Of a stretch of DNA of 64,000 bases, positions 1 through 8,628 are shown in pieces. The DNA is from Leptospirales bacterium. Lineage in GTDB: Bacteria > Spirochaetota > Leptospiria > Leptospirales > Leptonemataceae. Each line of letters opens with the position of its first letter. Position 1 is the stretch's first letter. The notes under the pieces are model-generated. The model ran no database searches, was not told the DNA's origin, and saw only the letters and a program-made list of their open reading frames with translations. The position numbers and the translations under genes are program-made. The stretch spans positions 124,001-188,000 of the forward strand of contig JAIBBN010000003.1 in NCBI GenBank assembly GCA_019694655.1, given 5' to 3'.

Positions 1-853
1 CACTCTGACAGCGTCCCAGCGCCGCGCCCGCCGACCAGAAGGCCAGTGCGCTGTAGAGCGCCAGCGGAGCGGCATAGAGCCATTTCCAGAGAGGGGCTAC
101 AGGCAGGAGCATCGCCAGCGGAAGACTGAGCAGATAGAGTGCAAAGGCAAGCGGCGCCAGAAAAATCATCTCGAAGGCGTGCGGTTTGATCAAGAAGTGT
201 TCGACTCTGCTCTTGCCGTACTTTGCAATCTGGTTGCTGAACTGTCGAAGACTGCTGCGCTGGCTGCGGTACACCGGAATGTCCGGATCATAAATCAGGC
301 GATTGCCGTCGGCCGCAAGGCGGTTGATCAGCTCGTTTTCTTCGTTGCCTGAGTGAAAATTTGTATTGAAGCCGCCAGCCTTGCGTACCGCCGATGTGCG
401 CATGCTCTGATTGCAAAGGATCAATTCTCGCTCGTTGCTGTCGCGGCGTTCGCCAATGGACATGTAACGGGCGCGGATACCCGCTGTGGCAAAGCTCGAT
501 TGGAAGATCTGACCAAAGGCCCGCTGCAGGCGCGTGTCGCTGGCAGGGGTCAGCGATGGCCCGCCGATGGTCGCGATGCGCGGGTCCGCCGCGTACATGG
601 CCAGGTGCTTGCGAACATACTTCTCGTCCGGAATGATGACATCGTTATCCAGAAAAAAAATAAAATCGCCGCTGCAGCGATTCAATCCCTCATTGCGCTG
701 CACCGAGCGGTGGCGGCCAACGCACACTACGATTTCGATCTTCGCAGCGGGATAATCCTGGCGGCGAATGGAATCCAGACTCAGCTGGTATTCCCCGCCA
801 GGCGGAATCGGAATCAGGAAGCTAATTTTCGGTAGTTGCTTAGCGGAAGCCAT
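1..853 (-). CDS. Glycosyltransferase family 2 (partial, C-terminus beyond window)
   Basis: The reverse strand is open from an ATG at 853 to the window edge, giving 284 codons without a stop. The reading begins MASAKQLPKISFLIP, a typical GT-A opening strand. It contains FFLDNDVIIPDE at about residues 72-83, a DXD-type metal and nucleotide-sugar site, then a GGFNTNFHSGNEENEL segment at about 165-180 that matches the acceptor/catalytic-base region. A basic QIAKYGKSR stretch follows (about 215), and the protein ends in hydrophobic segments that look like membrane helices. This layout resembles ExoA-type membrane-associated glycosyltransferases that build exopolysaccharide or lipopolysaccharide. 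The acceptor and sugar cannot be told from sequence. No convincing Shine-Dalgarno precedes the ATG, so the start could lie slightly elsewhere. It diverges from the cyclase-family gene at 949. Confidence 0.85.
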   Translation of the reverse strand, partial: MASAKQLPKISFLIPIPPGGEYQLSLDSIRRQDYPAAKIEIVVCVGRHRSVQRNEGLNRCSGDFIFFLDNDVIIPDEKYVRKHLAMYAADPRIATIGGPSLTPASDTRLQRAFGQIFQSSFATAGIRARYMSIGERRDSNERELILCNQSMRTSAVRKAGGFNTNFHSGNEENELINRLAADGNRLIYDPDIPVYRSQRSSLRQFSNQIAKYGKSRVEHFLIKPHAFEMIFLAPLAFALYLLSLPLAMLLPVAPLWKWLYAAPLALYSALAFWSAGAALGRCQS

Positions 854-948
854 ATCGGGAAGCCGCCTCCGCCGCTTTTTCTGCTGGTCGGGCGGCGCTG
901 AGCTGGCGGTCTTGGGAGAGTCGAGTAAATCGGCCAGGCCCGTGTCCC

Positions 949-1587
949 ATGAAACTGTACGATATATCCATTGATTTGACGCAAAGTCTGCCACACTGGC
1001 CGGGCGAAAAGGGCTTTTCGATAGAAAAAACCCATCGCGGCGACGTCTGTGTAAGTGAAATCGCTATGGGGCTACATTGTGGGACGCACCTTGATGCGCC
1101 CTTTCACTTCTTGCCGCAGGGTCGTAAGCTGGACGCCATACCGCTTTCCAGTTTCATGGGGCCGGCGCGGCTGCTGCATATCCCGGATTCGCCGCGAATT
1201 GAACGCGCACACCTCGAAGGACAGGATTGGACCGGCGTGCGTCGCGTACTCTTTCGCACGCGGAATTCGGATCAGGATTGGCGCAAGGCGCCCTTTGACG
1301 AGGGCTTTGTCGGCCTCTCCGTCGAGGGGGCATCATTCCTCGCGGAGCGCGGAGTGGAGCTGATTGGCATCGATTATCTTTCCATTGAGCCCTTTGGCTC
1401 CGATGGAACCGTGCATAACATCCTGCTGGGCAAGGAAATCGTGATACTGGAAGGCCTGGTTCTTGGCGCCGTTCCGGCGGGCGATTACTTTCTGGTAGCG
1501 GCGCCGTTGAAGATGCCCGGCGCTGAAGCCTCGCCTACGCGCGCCTTCTTGTTGCAGAGTGATGCTCTACGCAACGCGGAGCTGTAA
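949..1587 (+). CDS. Cyclase/kynurenine formamidase family metal-dependent hydrolase
   Basis: This 212-residue protein carries the family signature HCGTHLDAPFHF at about residues 43-54, whose His and Asp residues bind the catalytic metal in kynurenine formamidase (KynB) and related cyclases. The opening YDISIDLTQSLPHWPG and the IGIDYLSIEPFGS segment (about 142) also fit the family and its usual length. The stop overlaps the ATG of the 6-phosphogluconate dehydrogenase by one base, so it is the first gene of a coupled three-gene operon. Given gnd and a sugar kinase downstream, tryptophan catabolism is not an obvious role; hydrolysis of a sugar-acid lactone or ester would fit the context better. 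That assignment is inference only. Confidence 0.85.
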   Translation: MKLYDISIDLTQSLPHWPGEKGFSIEKTHRGDVCVSEIAMGLHCGTHLDAPFHFLPQGRKLDAIPLSSFMGPARLLHIPDSPRIERAHLEGQDWTGVRRVLFRTRNSDQDWRKAPFDEGFVGLSVEGASFLAERGVELIGIDYLSIEPFGSDGTVHNILLGKEIVILEGLVLGAVPAGDYFLVAAPLKMPGAEASPTRAFLLQSDALRNAEL

Positions 1588-2495
1588 TGAAAGCAACGCG
1601 TCTGGCGCTTCTTGGTCTTGGCCGCATGGGCCTGCCGCTGCTGCAGCGCGCCGCAGAACTCGGCGTCGACTGTGCGGGTCTCGATCTGGATAAGTTCCGA
1701 CGAGAGCAGGCGTCGCAGCTCGGACTTAAGAATTTTGCCAGCCTGAAAGATTTGCGCGATTGGTCCAGGCGCGATGCCCTGACCGTCCTCTTGCTGCCCG
1801 CCGGTCCAATCATCGACCAGGCCCTCAGCGATCTGGACCTGGCTTCCGGGGAGCTGATTGCGGATTTTGGAAATTCAAACTTCAACGATTCCCGCCGGAG
1901 GCAATCGCAGCTGAAGGACGTCGGCGTTGATTTCCTGGATGTCGGTATGAGCGGCGGGGTGGAGGGCGCCCGGCATGGTCCATCCTTGAGCGTAGGCGGC
2001 GAGGCGGCTGCCTATGATCGTGCAGCAACTTTGCTTGCGGCGCTGGCTGCGCCACAGGGCCTCTGTTATGCTGGTCCGCCAGGCTATGGCCATCTGGTCA
2101 AAACGATTCACAATGGGATCGAATATGGCATCCTCCAAGCGCTGGGCGAGGGACTGCACGCGCTTTCGGCCTTTTACGAAAGCGAGGGTCGGTCGCCGGA
2201 ACTTCCGGCGATTCTGTCGGCCTGGAGTCATGGGAGCATCATAGCATCGCGTTTGTTGCAGGATGCGCAGCGAGCAATGGCGCGCGGCGCTCAGCTTGAG
2301 GCCAGCGGTATGATTGGCGGCGGCGAGACGGGCGGATGGGCGCGCGATGTTGGCCAGAAGCTTGGCGTCGCTATGCCGGCGCTTGATGCTGCGCTGGCTG
2401 CACGACAGCACTCCAGGTTACAGCCCGAGCTATCCGGTCGCATCATTGCAGCTATCCGCAACCAGTTTGGCGGTCATAATATTGGCGGGGACTGA
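1587..2495 (+). CDS. gnd: 6-phosphogluconate dehydrogenase, short (YqeC/GndA-like) form
   Basis: This 302-residue enzyme should oxidise and decarboxylate 6-phosphogluconate to ribulose 5-phosphate. It opens with a Rossmann nucleotide site LALLGLGRMG at about 6-15. The family motifs follow: FGNSNFNDS (about 93-101, the dGGNS loop), a VGMSGGVEGARHG stretch (about 118-130) and the catalytic-helix segment HLVKTIHNGIEYG (about 170-182) with the catalytic Lys. The roughly 300-residue length matches the short, often NAD-preferring branch rather than the 470-residue GndA. It sits between a cyclase-family gene and an FGGY kinase, with one-base overlaps on both sides. The pairing with a kinase suggests a gluconate or ketogluconate catabolic route into the pentose phosphate pathway. 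Confidence 0.9.
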   Translation: MKATRLALLGLGRMGLPLLQRAAELGVDCAGLDLDKFRREQASQLGLKNFASLKDLRDWSRRDALTVLLLPAGPIIDQALSDLDLASGELIADFGNSNFNDSRRRQSQLKDVGVDFLDVGMSGGVEGARHGPSLSVGGEAAAYDRAATLLAALAAPQGLCYAGPPGYGHLVKTIHNGIEYGILQALGEGLHALSAFYESEGRSPELPAILSAWSHGSIIASRLLQDAQRAMARGAQLEASGMIGGGETGGWARDVGQKLGVAMPALDAALAARQHSRLQPELSGRIIAAIRNQFGGHNIGGD

Positions 2496-3922
2496 TGGAC
2501 CGAATTCTGGCTCTGGATCTTGGTACCAGCCAGTTTTCGGCTTTTGTCTTCAAGCGTCACAACGAAAACCGTTATCAGCTGGAGCACAACCTTGCAGCCA
2601 CGCCGGGCCTCCGACTTCTGGAAGATGGCAACGCAGTCATCGCTCCACAGCAGGCTCTGCGTATTCTATGCGTTCTGCTGGCCAGAATACGTCGCGCAGG
2701 GCTTGGCCCAATCAACGCCGCTGTAGTTGCGGCAGCGATGCATTCCTACCTGGATTGTGATCGCGATGGCGCTCGACCGGGCCTGGCATCGCTCTGGCTC
2801 GATCAGCGCGCAGTCTCCTTTGCCCGACGGATTGCCGGAAGTGAAGAGGGACGGCAGTATCGTCGGCAAAGCGGCTGTCTCCCTTCGTCGACAATCCCCT
2901 ATCTGCGCCTTCGTGCAAGCGCGGAGCAGTGCAGTCCAAAACGCAGCTGGCGCAGCCTGAAGTCGTGGCTGCTGCTACGGCTTGGCGCAGTCGATTTTGA
3001 AGACGAGGCTCTGGCCGTCGCCAGCGGCCTCTGTCTGCGCGAGTCGCGGCAGTGGTCGCCAACCCTCTGCGACGAGGCCGGACTTGGCGTAGCGCAACTT
3101 CCGCCAATTGTATCCTGTCAGCAATCTCTGAAGCTTACGCCGAACGCGCCGCTTCGACGTTGGCTTGGCGTCGAGCAATTGCTGGGCGGCGGTTCTGATG
3201 GCGCAGCAGCTCACCTGGGCGCTTGCGGGAATGATGAAGATGGTCTCAGCGTCAGCGCCGGCACCAGTCTGGCAGTGCGCTGCTCTATGCCGCGACAGGT
3301 CCTCGATTGCTGGCCACAGCTGTTTCGTTATCCTTTAAACGATGATCGAGATTTGCTTGGTATTGCCGCTAACAATGGCGGTCATGCTATGCAGAGTCTT
3401 GCCCAGGACTGGAAGCTGACGGAACTTGCGCTAGAGCAACGACAGCAACTACGACCGCCGGCCGAGCAGGTCTTGCAGCTTTGTTCGCCCTTCGTGGTCG
3501 GTGAGCGTTCCTTTGACACTGCGGCGCTGCCGGCCGCCGGTCTGCTATCCGCTGCCGATGCTGCGCTGCCAGCAGACATTGATGACTTGCTGCGTTGGAA
3601 ATTGATACTAGAATCTATAGTATTTTTGCTCTGGCATTTGATCCAGCAGTTGCCGGCGACCGGGCCGCTGTATCTGAGCGGCGGCGTATTCAAGCATTGG
3701 CCGTGCGCGGCACGATGGCTGGCCGCTCTCAGCGGGCGTCGCGTTCTGGCCCCTGATCTGCGGCGCAGCATCGGCGCCGGCGCCTTGCGCTGGCCTGGTC
3801 TCGAATGTGAAGGGGGGGCGACGGAGGATGCGTGGCTTTCCGCTCAATCGCTGTCCGGCGAGGAGGGCGCTGCATTGCAGCGGCGCTGGCAGCGGTGGCG
3901 CCGCCAGATTCTCAGACTTTGA
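2495..3922 (+). CDS. FGGY-family carbohydrate kinase, probable gluconate kinase
   Basis: This 475-residue protein has the ASKHA fold. The first phosphate loop is LALDLGTSQFSAF at about 5-17; the second-half signature LGGGSDGAAAHLGA (about 229-242) is followed by LSVSAGTSLAV (about 250) and an adenosine-loop GIAANNGG (about 288). A YLSGGVFKHWP stretch near 390 completes the pattern. Length is normal for the FGGY family (gluconate, xylulose, glycerol kinases). Substrate cannot be read from these motifs, but direct coupling to gnd (TGATG overlap) points to gluconate phosphorylation feeding 6-phosphogluconate to the upstream enzyme. Its 3' end overlaps the convergent GH35 gene by 11 bases. Confidence 0.83.
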   Translation: MDRILALDLGTSQFSAFVFKRHNENRYQLEHNLAATPGLRLLEDGNAVIAPQQALRILCVLLARIRRAGLGPINAAVVAAAMHSYLDCDRDGARPGLASLWLDQRAVSFARRIAGSEEGRQYRRQSGCLPSSTIPYLRLRASAEQCSPKRSWRSLKSWLLLRLGAVDFEDEALAVASGLCLRESRQWSPTLCDEAGLGVAQLPPIVSCQQSLKLTPNAPLRRWLGVEQLLGGGSDGAAAHLGACGNDEDGLSVSAGTSLAVRCSMPRQVLDCWPQLFRYPLNDDRDLLGIAANNGGHAMQSLAQDWKLTELALEQRQQLRPPAEQVLQLCSPFVVGERSFDTAALPAAGLLSAADAALPADIDDLLRWKLILESIVFLLWHLIQQLPATGPLYLSGGVFKHWPCAARWLAALSGRRVLAPDLRRSIGAGALRWPGLECEGGATEDAWLSAQSLSGEEGAALQRRWQRWRRQILRL

Positions 3923-6656
3923 ATGCAATTCTGGAGCGAAGGGCGCGATATACCTGCCCCTGGGCCTTGAGATTGCCGCTTTCTGGGTCGATGACCCAGG
4001 GTCTGAGCTCAAGGTCCAATGCGCCATTTTTCAACGCATAGCCGCCAGCTAAGAGTTCGTTGTCCCCATGACGGAGCAGTCCGTCTGGGATGTAGAAGCG
4101 ACTCTGTGGTCCAAAGTCAGACCAGTAGCGCCCAATGTAGACATCGTTGACATAGAGATGCAGGACCTGCGGTCCGCTGACGATTGCCAGCAGCGGCTCT
4201 ACAAGTCCCCGCGGACGACGAAGCTTGAAGCGGGCGCGCAGCCAGATGATTCCATCGTCCGGGCGCAGCTGCGGCCATTCACGACTCTTTTCCCAGCGCA
4301 GGCCGTTCGCCACGCGCGCCAGCTCCTCGCCGGGCAGGGCTGAGAAGTTCCAGGGCGACTTATCCTCGCCCTGTGTCCGGCCGTAGACCCGCCAGTCAAT
4401 CTCCCGACCGCCGCGCAAACTGGCGGCAAGCAAGCCGCGGGCATTGCGAAAGTCATTGATGCCAAACGGACCGCGATTGTAGCCCAGGCTTTCCGTAAGT
4501 ATATATAAAGTATTTACGCCTGGCTGCAGGGCGTCGCTCAAATCGTAGCGTCGTCCGCCAAACATCGCAGGATCCGGACCGTTCTTGGCGCCGGGCCGAC
4601 CGGCGCGATCGCTGTAAGTAATATGGCCGCCGGGCGAGCGGTGGTTGATCCAGAGCCAGACGCGGTGTCTGACATTCAATCGAACGGAGGCATGATCTTT
4701 TGCTTCAAATCGCAAGGCATAGCAGACATGACCGCTGTGAAAGCCGTGTTCCATTGGATTGCGATCTTCCGGAAATTTGATGGAACGCCACGGCAGGTCA
4801 GCTTCCAGGTCAACTCTGGCCAGCTCTACATGACGCAGATGTAGCGGCAACGCCGGGCCCGACGGTCCGCGCAGGCGACTGCTGCTCCAGCGACTCTGGC
4901 GATAGCTATGCAGTTCGCAATCGTGATGCGCCTCAACTTCCAGCGCCCCTCCCGGCAGATAGGCCGCGCCGCGCGGACCTTGCCAGGCCAGGCCTTGCTC
5001 AGGTTCGGCGCCAAAGCTGCGCGCTTCGCGAGCCGAAAAGATCATCAGGCGCAGCCGGCGGTCGCCAACACGCAGGCGACACTCGCCCAGGCCGCTGAAA
5101 TTCACGCGCCAGAAACGCGTAGATCCAATGATCTCGCTCTTCACTCTCAGGGCGCCCTTCGTCTCCTTCGGTTCTTGATCGAAGATCAGCTCGCCGTTGT
5201 TCCACTCCAGAAACCAGCTTTCCTCGCCCGCCGACGGAAATCGCGCCAGCCAGGGCATGGTGCAAAGCAGCAGTCGGGCCGAACCTAGCGCAAGACCGGC
5301 CACGGCGACAAAGCTTTGCCGCGGGGGAAGGCCGCCGCTGCTGCGCATCGAACCAAGCCGCAATTCGAAATGGCTGCGCCGGCCGTTGGAGAAGTTGCGC
5401 AGAAAATAGAATTCCACGCCGGCTGGCGAACGGCGCGCGCCGGCCAGCATCTCCGACGCTTCCGCCTTGCTGAAAAAGGATTCGGAGGTGCAGAGCTCAT
5501 CGACGAAGCTCCGGGCGAAAAGAATGGCCTTGCGCAGTTGGTGCATGCGGCCCGAGAGGTAGCCATTTTCGCGAATAGCGGCGCTGTAGTCATAAGAACT
5601 GTAGACATCGGGATCGCCCAGCGTGCCCCAGTTGGTTCCTCCGTAGTACATATAAATGGAAAAGGCCGACATCCCCTGGGCCAGCATCGATTCCACCAGG
5701 GTCTTCTGGTAGTCCTCTCCATAGTAGTCGTAGATCTGATCGAAGCCGTGGCCATGGCCCCATTGATTGAACCAGCCGCCCTGCAGTTCAGCGATGAAAA
5801 AGGGCGAATTGGCGGCGACCGTTCCGGAGGAGCGCAGTTGCTTTTCTTCCTTACGTACTGCTCGATCAAAGTCGCTTTCCTTCCACCGCGCCGCTTGACC
5901 TGGCTTCGTTGTACGCGGATGCCAGATGATATAGCGGTCAAAGCTGTAGAGATCGACGCTTGCCCGGTCCTCGCCAGGATGCGCCCAGGAACCTTCGATC
6001 CAGGGGTCGTTGTGGAAAAGCGGCGCCGTAATGCCGCATTGTCGCGCCGTTCGCATCAGATCGAGCATGTAGGGGTTCAATCCGAGGTCGATGAACTTGC
6101 GCTGGATCAGCTCATTTTCAATCTGCAGGGCGATTAAGTTGCCGGAGGAATTCTCGGTGATTTGAAATTCACGAATTTGTGGCAGCAAAGCCTCGAACCA
6201 CTGACGGCAGGCGGCAGCATAGGCCTCATCGTAAGAAACGCGCAAATGGCTTTTGAGATGTCGCAGGCGAACGGCTCGATCTGCAAGCAGCCATCCGGGG
6301 AAGCCGCCGCCGCTGGTTTCAGCGCAGATGTAGGGACCGGGCGCGGCCAGCACATACAGACCAAGCTCCTGGCAGATGCGCAGCAGTGCGGCGACGTCGC
6401 GCGGTCCATCAAAGCGGTAGACTCCACGGCGCGGACTGTGAAATCCCCAGTGGAAATAGATGCGCACGCAATTCAGGCCGCCCATGCGATAGCGAATCAG
6501 GATTTCGCGCCAGCGCTGCCAGTCTGGCATTCGCCAGTAATGAAATTCGCCGCCGGCCAGCAGGACGCGGCGGCCGCGAATCTTGAAGCTGTGTCGATCC
6601 CAATCCAGAATAGGACCGTAGAGGTCGCGGCGATAGGCAAGCGATTGCGCCGTCAT
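3912..6656 (-). CDS. Glycoside hydrolase family 35 beta-galactosidase-like enzyme
   Basis: This 914-residue protein starts with a GH35 TIM barrel: the substrate-entry region LLAGGEFHYWRMP at about 32-44, then PGPYICAETSGGGFPGW (about 105-121). ALQIENE (about 171-177) carries the general acid/base Glu, and FFIAELQGGWFNQWG (about 287) supplies the nucleophile Glu. The remaining 450 residues are mostly beta-rich and include galactose-binding-like jelly-roll segments (for example near 640-760 and 800-900). No signal peptide is visible, so the enzyme is probably cytoplasmic and would act on imported galactosides. It is longer than typical bacterial GH35 enzymes. It lies 50 bases downstream of glutathione reductase and could be the last gene of that transcript. 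Confidence 0.87.
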   Translation of the reverse strand: MTAQSLAYRRDLYGPILDWDRHSFKIRGRRVLLAGGEFHYWRMPDWQRWREILIRYRMGGLNCVRIYFHWGFHSPRRGVYRFDGPRDVAALLRICQELGLYVLAAPGPYICAETSGGGFPGWLLADRAVRLRHLKSHLRVSYDEAYAAACRQWFEALLPQIREFQITENSSGNLIALQIENELIQRKFIDLGLNPYMLDLMRTARQCGITAPLFHNDPWIEGSWAHPGEDRASVDLYSFDRYIIWHPRTTKPGQAARWKESDFDRAVRKEEKQLRSSGTVAANSPFFIAELQGGWFNQWGHGHGFDQIYDYYGEDYQKTLVESMLAQGMSAFSIYMYYGGTNWGTLGDPDVYSSYDYSAAIRENGYLSGRMHQLRKAILFARSFVDELCTSESFFSKAEASEMLAGARRSPAGVEFYFLRNFSNGRRSHFELRLGSMRSSGGLPPRQSFVAVAGLALGSARLLLCTMPWLARFPSAGEESWFLEWNNGELIFDQEPKETKGALRVKSEIIGSTRFWRVNFSGLGECRLRVGDRRLRLMIFSAREARSFGAEPEQGLAWQGPRGAAYLPGGALEVEAHHDCELHSYRQSRWSSSRLRGPSGPALPLHLRHVELARVDLEADLPWRSIKFPEDRNPMEHGFHSGHVCYALRFEAKDHASVRLNVRHRVWLWINHRSPGGHITYSDRAGRPGAKNGPDPAMFGGRRYDLSDALQPGVNTLYILTESLGYNRGPFGINDFRNARGLLAASLRGGREIDWRVYGRTQGEDKSPWNFSALPGEELARVANGLRWEKSREWPQLRPDDGIIWLRARFKLRRPRGLVEPLLAIVSGPQVLHLYVNDVYIGRYWSDFGPQSRFYIPDGLLRHGDNELLAGGYALKNGALDLELRPWVIDPESGNLKAQGQVYRALRSRIAFKV

Positions 6657-6706
6657 AGATGCCTGAGCCTTTCCAAATGGCGCCGGGCGACAAGCGAAAG
6701 CAGCAT

Positions 6707-8065
6707 TCAGCTGCGGGCATTGCGCATGGTGACAAATTCCTCTGCCGCCGTAGGATGAATGGCAATGGTGCGGTCGAAGTCAACTTTGCGTGCGCCCATG
6801 CGCAGGGCGACGGCAAAACCTTGCGTCATTTCATCGGCGCCGCGGCCAATGACCTGCAGTCCGACAACGCGTTGTTCGTCTCCGCAGCAAATCAGTTTCA
6901 TTCGAGTAACCGGCTTTTCGCTCTGCAGGGCGTAGTACATGTTGATAAAGCGCGATTCGTAGACCGTCGCCGCCCCGTACTTTGCCAGCGCCTCTTGCTC
7001 GCTCAGGCCAACCGCGCCAATTGGCGGATCGCTGAATACAACTGTCGGAATCAGATCGTACTCCAGTCGTGCGTCGCTCTGGCCTCCAAAGAGTCGATCG
7101 GCAAGGCGGCGACCGGCGGCTATCGCCACCGGCGTCAGCGCGGGTCCGTTGGTTACATCGCCAACGGCGTAGACGCCAGCGCTTTGCGCGTTCTGGAAGG
7201 CATCGACAGCAATGCCGCCCTTTGGGTCGCACTGCAGGCCAATGGTTTCCAGCCCAAGGCCGGAGGTATTTGGCCGACGGCCAATGGCCCACAGCAATTT
7301 CTCTGCGCCATAGACCTTGCCTGAATTTGATTCGAGCCGCAGCTCGCCGCCGTCGCGCCAAAGCCGCAGCGGAGTAAAGGATCCCTCGAGCTGCATCCCT
7401 TTTCGGCGGTACTCGGCGGCCAGCTCGGCGCCAAGCATTGCATCAAAATGGCGCAGTGGAAATTCGCCGCGCGTCAGCAGCGTAACCTTTACGCCCAGCG
7501 CTTGCAGAGCGCCGGCAAGCTCTACGGCAATGTAGCCTGCGCCAACGACCATCAGCGATTTCGGCAATTCGGTCCAGGTAAAGAAGTCATCGGAGCTTTC
7601 GCCCAGTTCAGCGCCCTTCAGCTCCGGCCGCTCAGGCTTCGCGCCAACGGCAATCAGAATGTGCGGCGCTCGCAGCTGGCGCTGTCCAGCTTCCACAACG
7701 CCCGGAGCAACAAAGCGAGCGGAGGCCTCGACAATTTCGATGCCATCTTTCAACAGGTTGCTGCGGTAAATTTCATTCAAGCGCGCAACATAGGCATCGC
7801 GCGACTGCTTGAGGGCGGAGAAATCCAGCCACGGCTGCTGCAGCCGAAAGCCATAGGCTTGCGCTTCAATCATGGCCTCTTGCAGCTGAGCCGCATTCCA
7901 CATTACCTTCTTTGGAACACAGCCGACATTCACGCAGGTTCCGCCCAGGCGCTGTCTTTCAATCAAGGCCACACGCGCGCCATAGGAGGCTGCGCGGCGG
8001 GCGGCGGCAATTCCGCCGCTTCCGCCGCCCAGTACCAGAAAATCAAACTCGGTTTGCATTCCCAT
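6707..8065 (-). CDS. gor: Glutathione-disulfide reductase family enzyme
   Basis: This 452-residue flavoprotein has the FAD loop LVLGGGSGGIAAARRA at about 10-25 and the redox-active disulfide GGTCVNVGCVPKKVMW (about 41-56). The NAD(P) site is VVGAGYIAVELAG (about 172-184), the second FAD site is YAVGDVTNGPALTPVA (about 295), and the C-terminal catalytic pair is HPTAAEE (about 438-444). The PKKVMW after the second Cys and the HPT-EE ending are typical of glutathione reductases rather than dihydrolipoyl dehydrogenase, although the thiol substrate might be another low-molecular-weight disulfide. A GGAG Shine-Dalgarno sits 6 bases before the ATG. It follows the Cys-rich gene and the PDH operon in the same orientation, with a 42-base gap. 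Confidence 0.88.
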   Translation of the reverse strand: MGMQTEFDFLVLGGGSGGIAAARRAASYGARVALIERQRLGGTCVNVGCVPKKVMWNAAQLQEAMIEAQAYGFRLQQPWLDFSALKQSRDAYVARLNEIYRSNLLKDGIEIVEASARFVAPGVVEAGQRQLRAPHILIAVGAKPERPELKGAELGESSDDFFTWTELPKSLMVVGAGYIAVELAGALQALGVKVTLLTRGEFPLRHFDAMLGAELAAEYRRKGMQLEGSFTPLRLWRDGGELRLESNSGKVYGAEKLLWAIGRRPNTSGLGLETIGLQCDPKGGIAVDAFQNAQSAGVYAVGDVTNGPALTPVAIAAGRRLADRLFGGQSDARLEYDLIPTVVFSDPPIGAVGLSEQEALAKYGAATVYESRFINMYYALQSEKPVTRMKLICCGDEQRVVGLQVIGRGADEMTQGFAVALRMGARKVDFDRTIAIHPTAAEEFVTMRNARS

Positions 8066-8107
8066 AGGACTCCGCTGATGCAGCCAGAGCGCTATGCGAG
8101 CAATCGG

Positions 8108-8545
8108 TCAGTCTTCGCTTGGCTCAATTGGCTCCGGAATCGGATCGCTGGCGGGCGTGTTACGCGGCGCCAGAGCCTGCTTGCAGGCCGCGCTCAAGCT
8201 GGCCTCATTTTGCTTCAAGCACTGGAAGATACGTCCCTGACCGCGCTGGATGCCAGCACAGTGCGTCTGTATGTCCTGACGGCAGGCGCGATGAGCGCCC
8301 TGCACCCGAGAACGAATCTCGCTCATCCGCCGCTGAAGTCGTTGTTTGCATTGAGCGGAAAGCTGTCCCTGATGCTCGCGCAGGCAGGCAGCAATACGGC
8401 CTTGCCCGGGCTGTACATCGGCGCAGAATTGCTGCCGATCGGCAGCACAGGGACCCTGTCTTTGGCCCTGTCCGGGCTGGGCGCCCGCCGCAGCGACTGC
8501 CAGCAGCAGCAGCGCTGCAGAAAACCATAGATTTTTAGATTTCAT
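8108..8545 (-). CDS. Exported Cys-rich (GLG1-type) repeat protein
   Basis: I place the start at the ATG ending at 8545, preceded by GGAGAA, rather than at an upstream in-frame ATG at 8632. The resulting 145-residue protein opens MKSKNLWFS with a hydrophobic signal peptide ending near AAAGA (about residue 22). Two tandem repeats of about 36 residues follow, each with the pattern C-x3-D-x4-C, then GQGRI-x2-CL, then L-S-x2-C-K-x2-L, as in the Cys-rich GLG1 repeats of exported bacterial proteins. The eight repeat Cys residues probably form disulfides in the periplasm. The tail is Pro/Glu-rich. Function is unknown. The gene lies between lpd and glutathione reductase, two pyridine-nucleotide disulfide enzymes. 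Confidence 0.75.
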   Translation of the reverse strand: MKSKNLWFSAALLLLAVAAAGAQPGQGQRQGPCAADRQQFCADVQPGQGRIAACLREHQGQLSAQCKQRLQRRMSEIRSRVQGAHRACRQDIQTHCAGIQRGQGRIFQCLKQNEASLSAACKQALAPRNTPASDPIPEPIEPSED

Positions 8546-8588
8546 CCGTCTTTCTCCAGGTCGCCTGAATTGTGTGTGCGACGATTTG

Positions 8589-8617
8589 CATATGCCTTTA
8601 GCCGCAGGGTCTATCAA
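8589..8617 (-). promoter_or_regulatory. Candidate sigma-70-like promoter for the Cys-rich gene
   Basis: Read on the reverse strand, TTGATA (8617-8612) is separated by 17 bases from CATATG (8594-8589). The first box matches the -35 consensus at five of six positions; the second matches -10 at only three of six. It lies in the 83-base gap after lpd and would start a transcript shortly upstream of the Shine-Dalgarno at about 8550, allowing the Cys-rich protein and gor to be expressed apart from the PDH operon. Confidence 0.3.
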
Positions 8618-8628
8618 CTGAAAAATAC

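Noticed and set aside
353-835. 160-codon forward frame over the start of the glycosyltransferase
   Set aside because: Antisense to a clear GT2 protein with DXD and catalytic motifs on the other strand.
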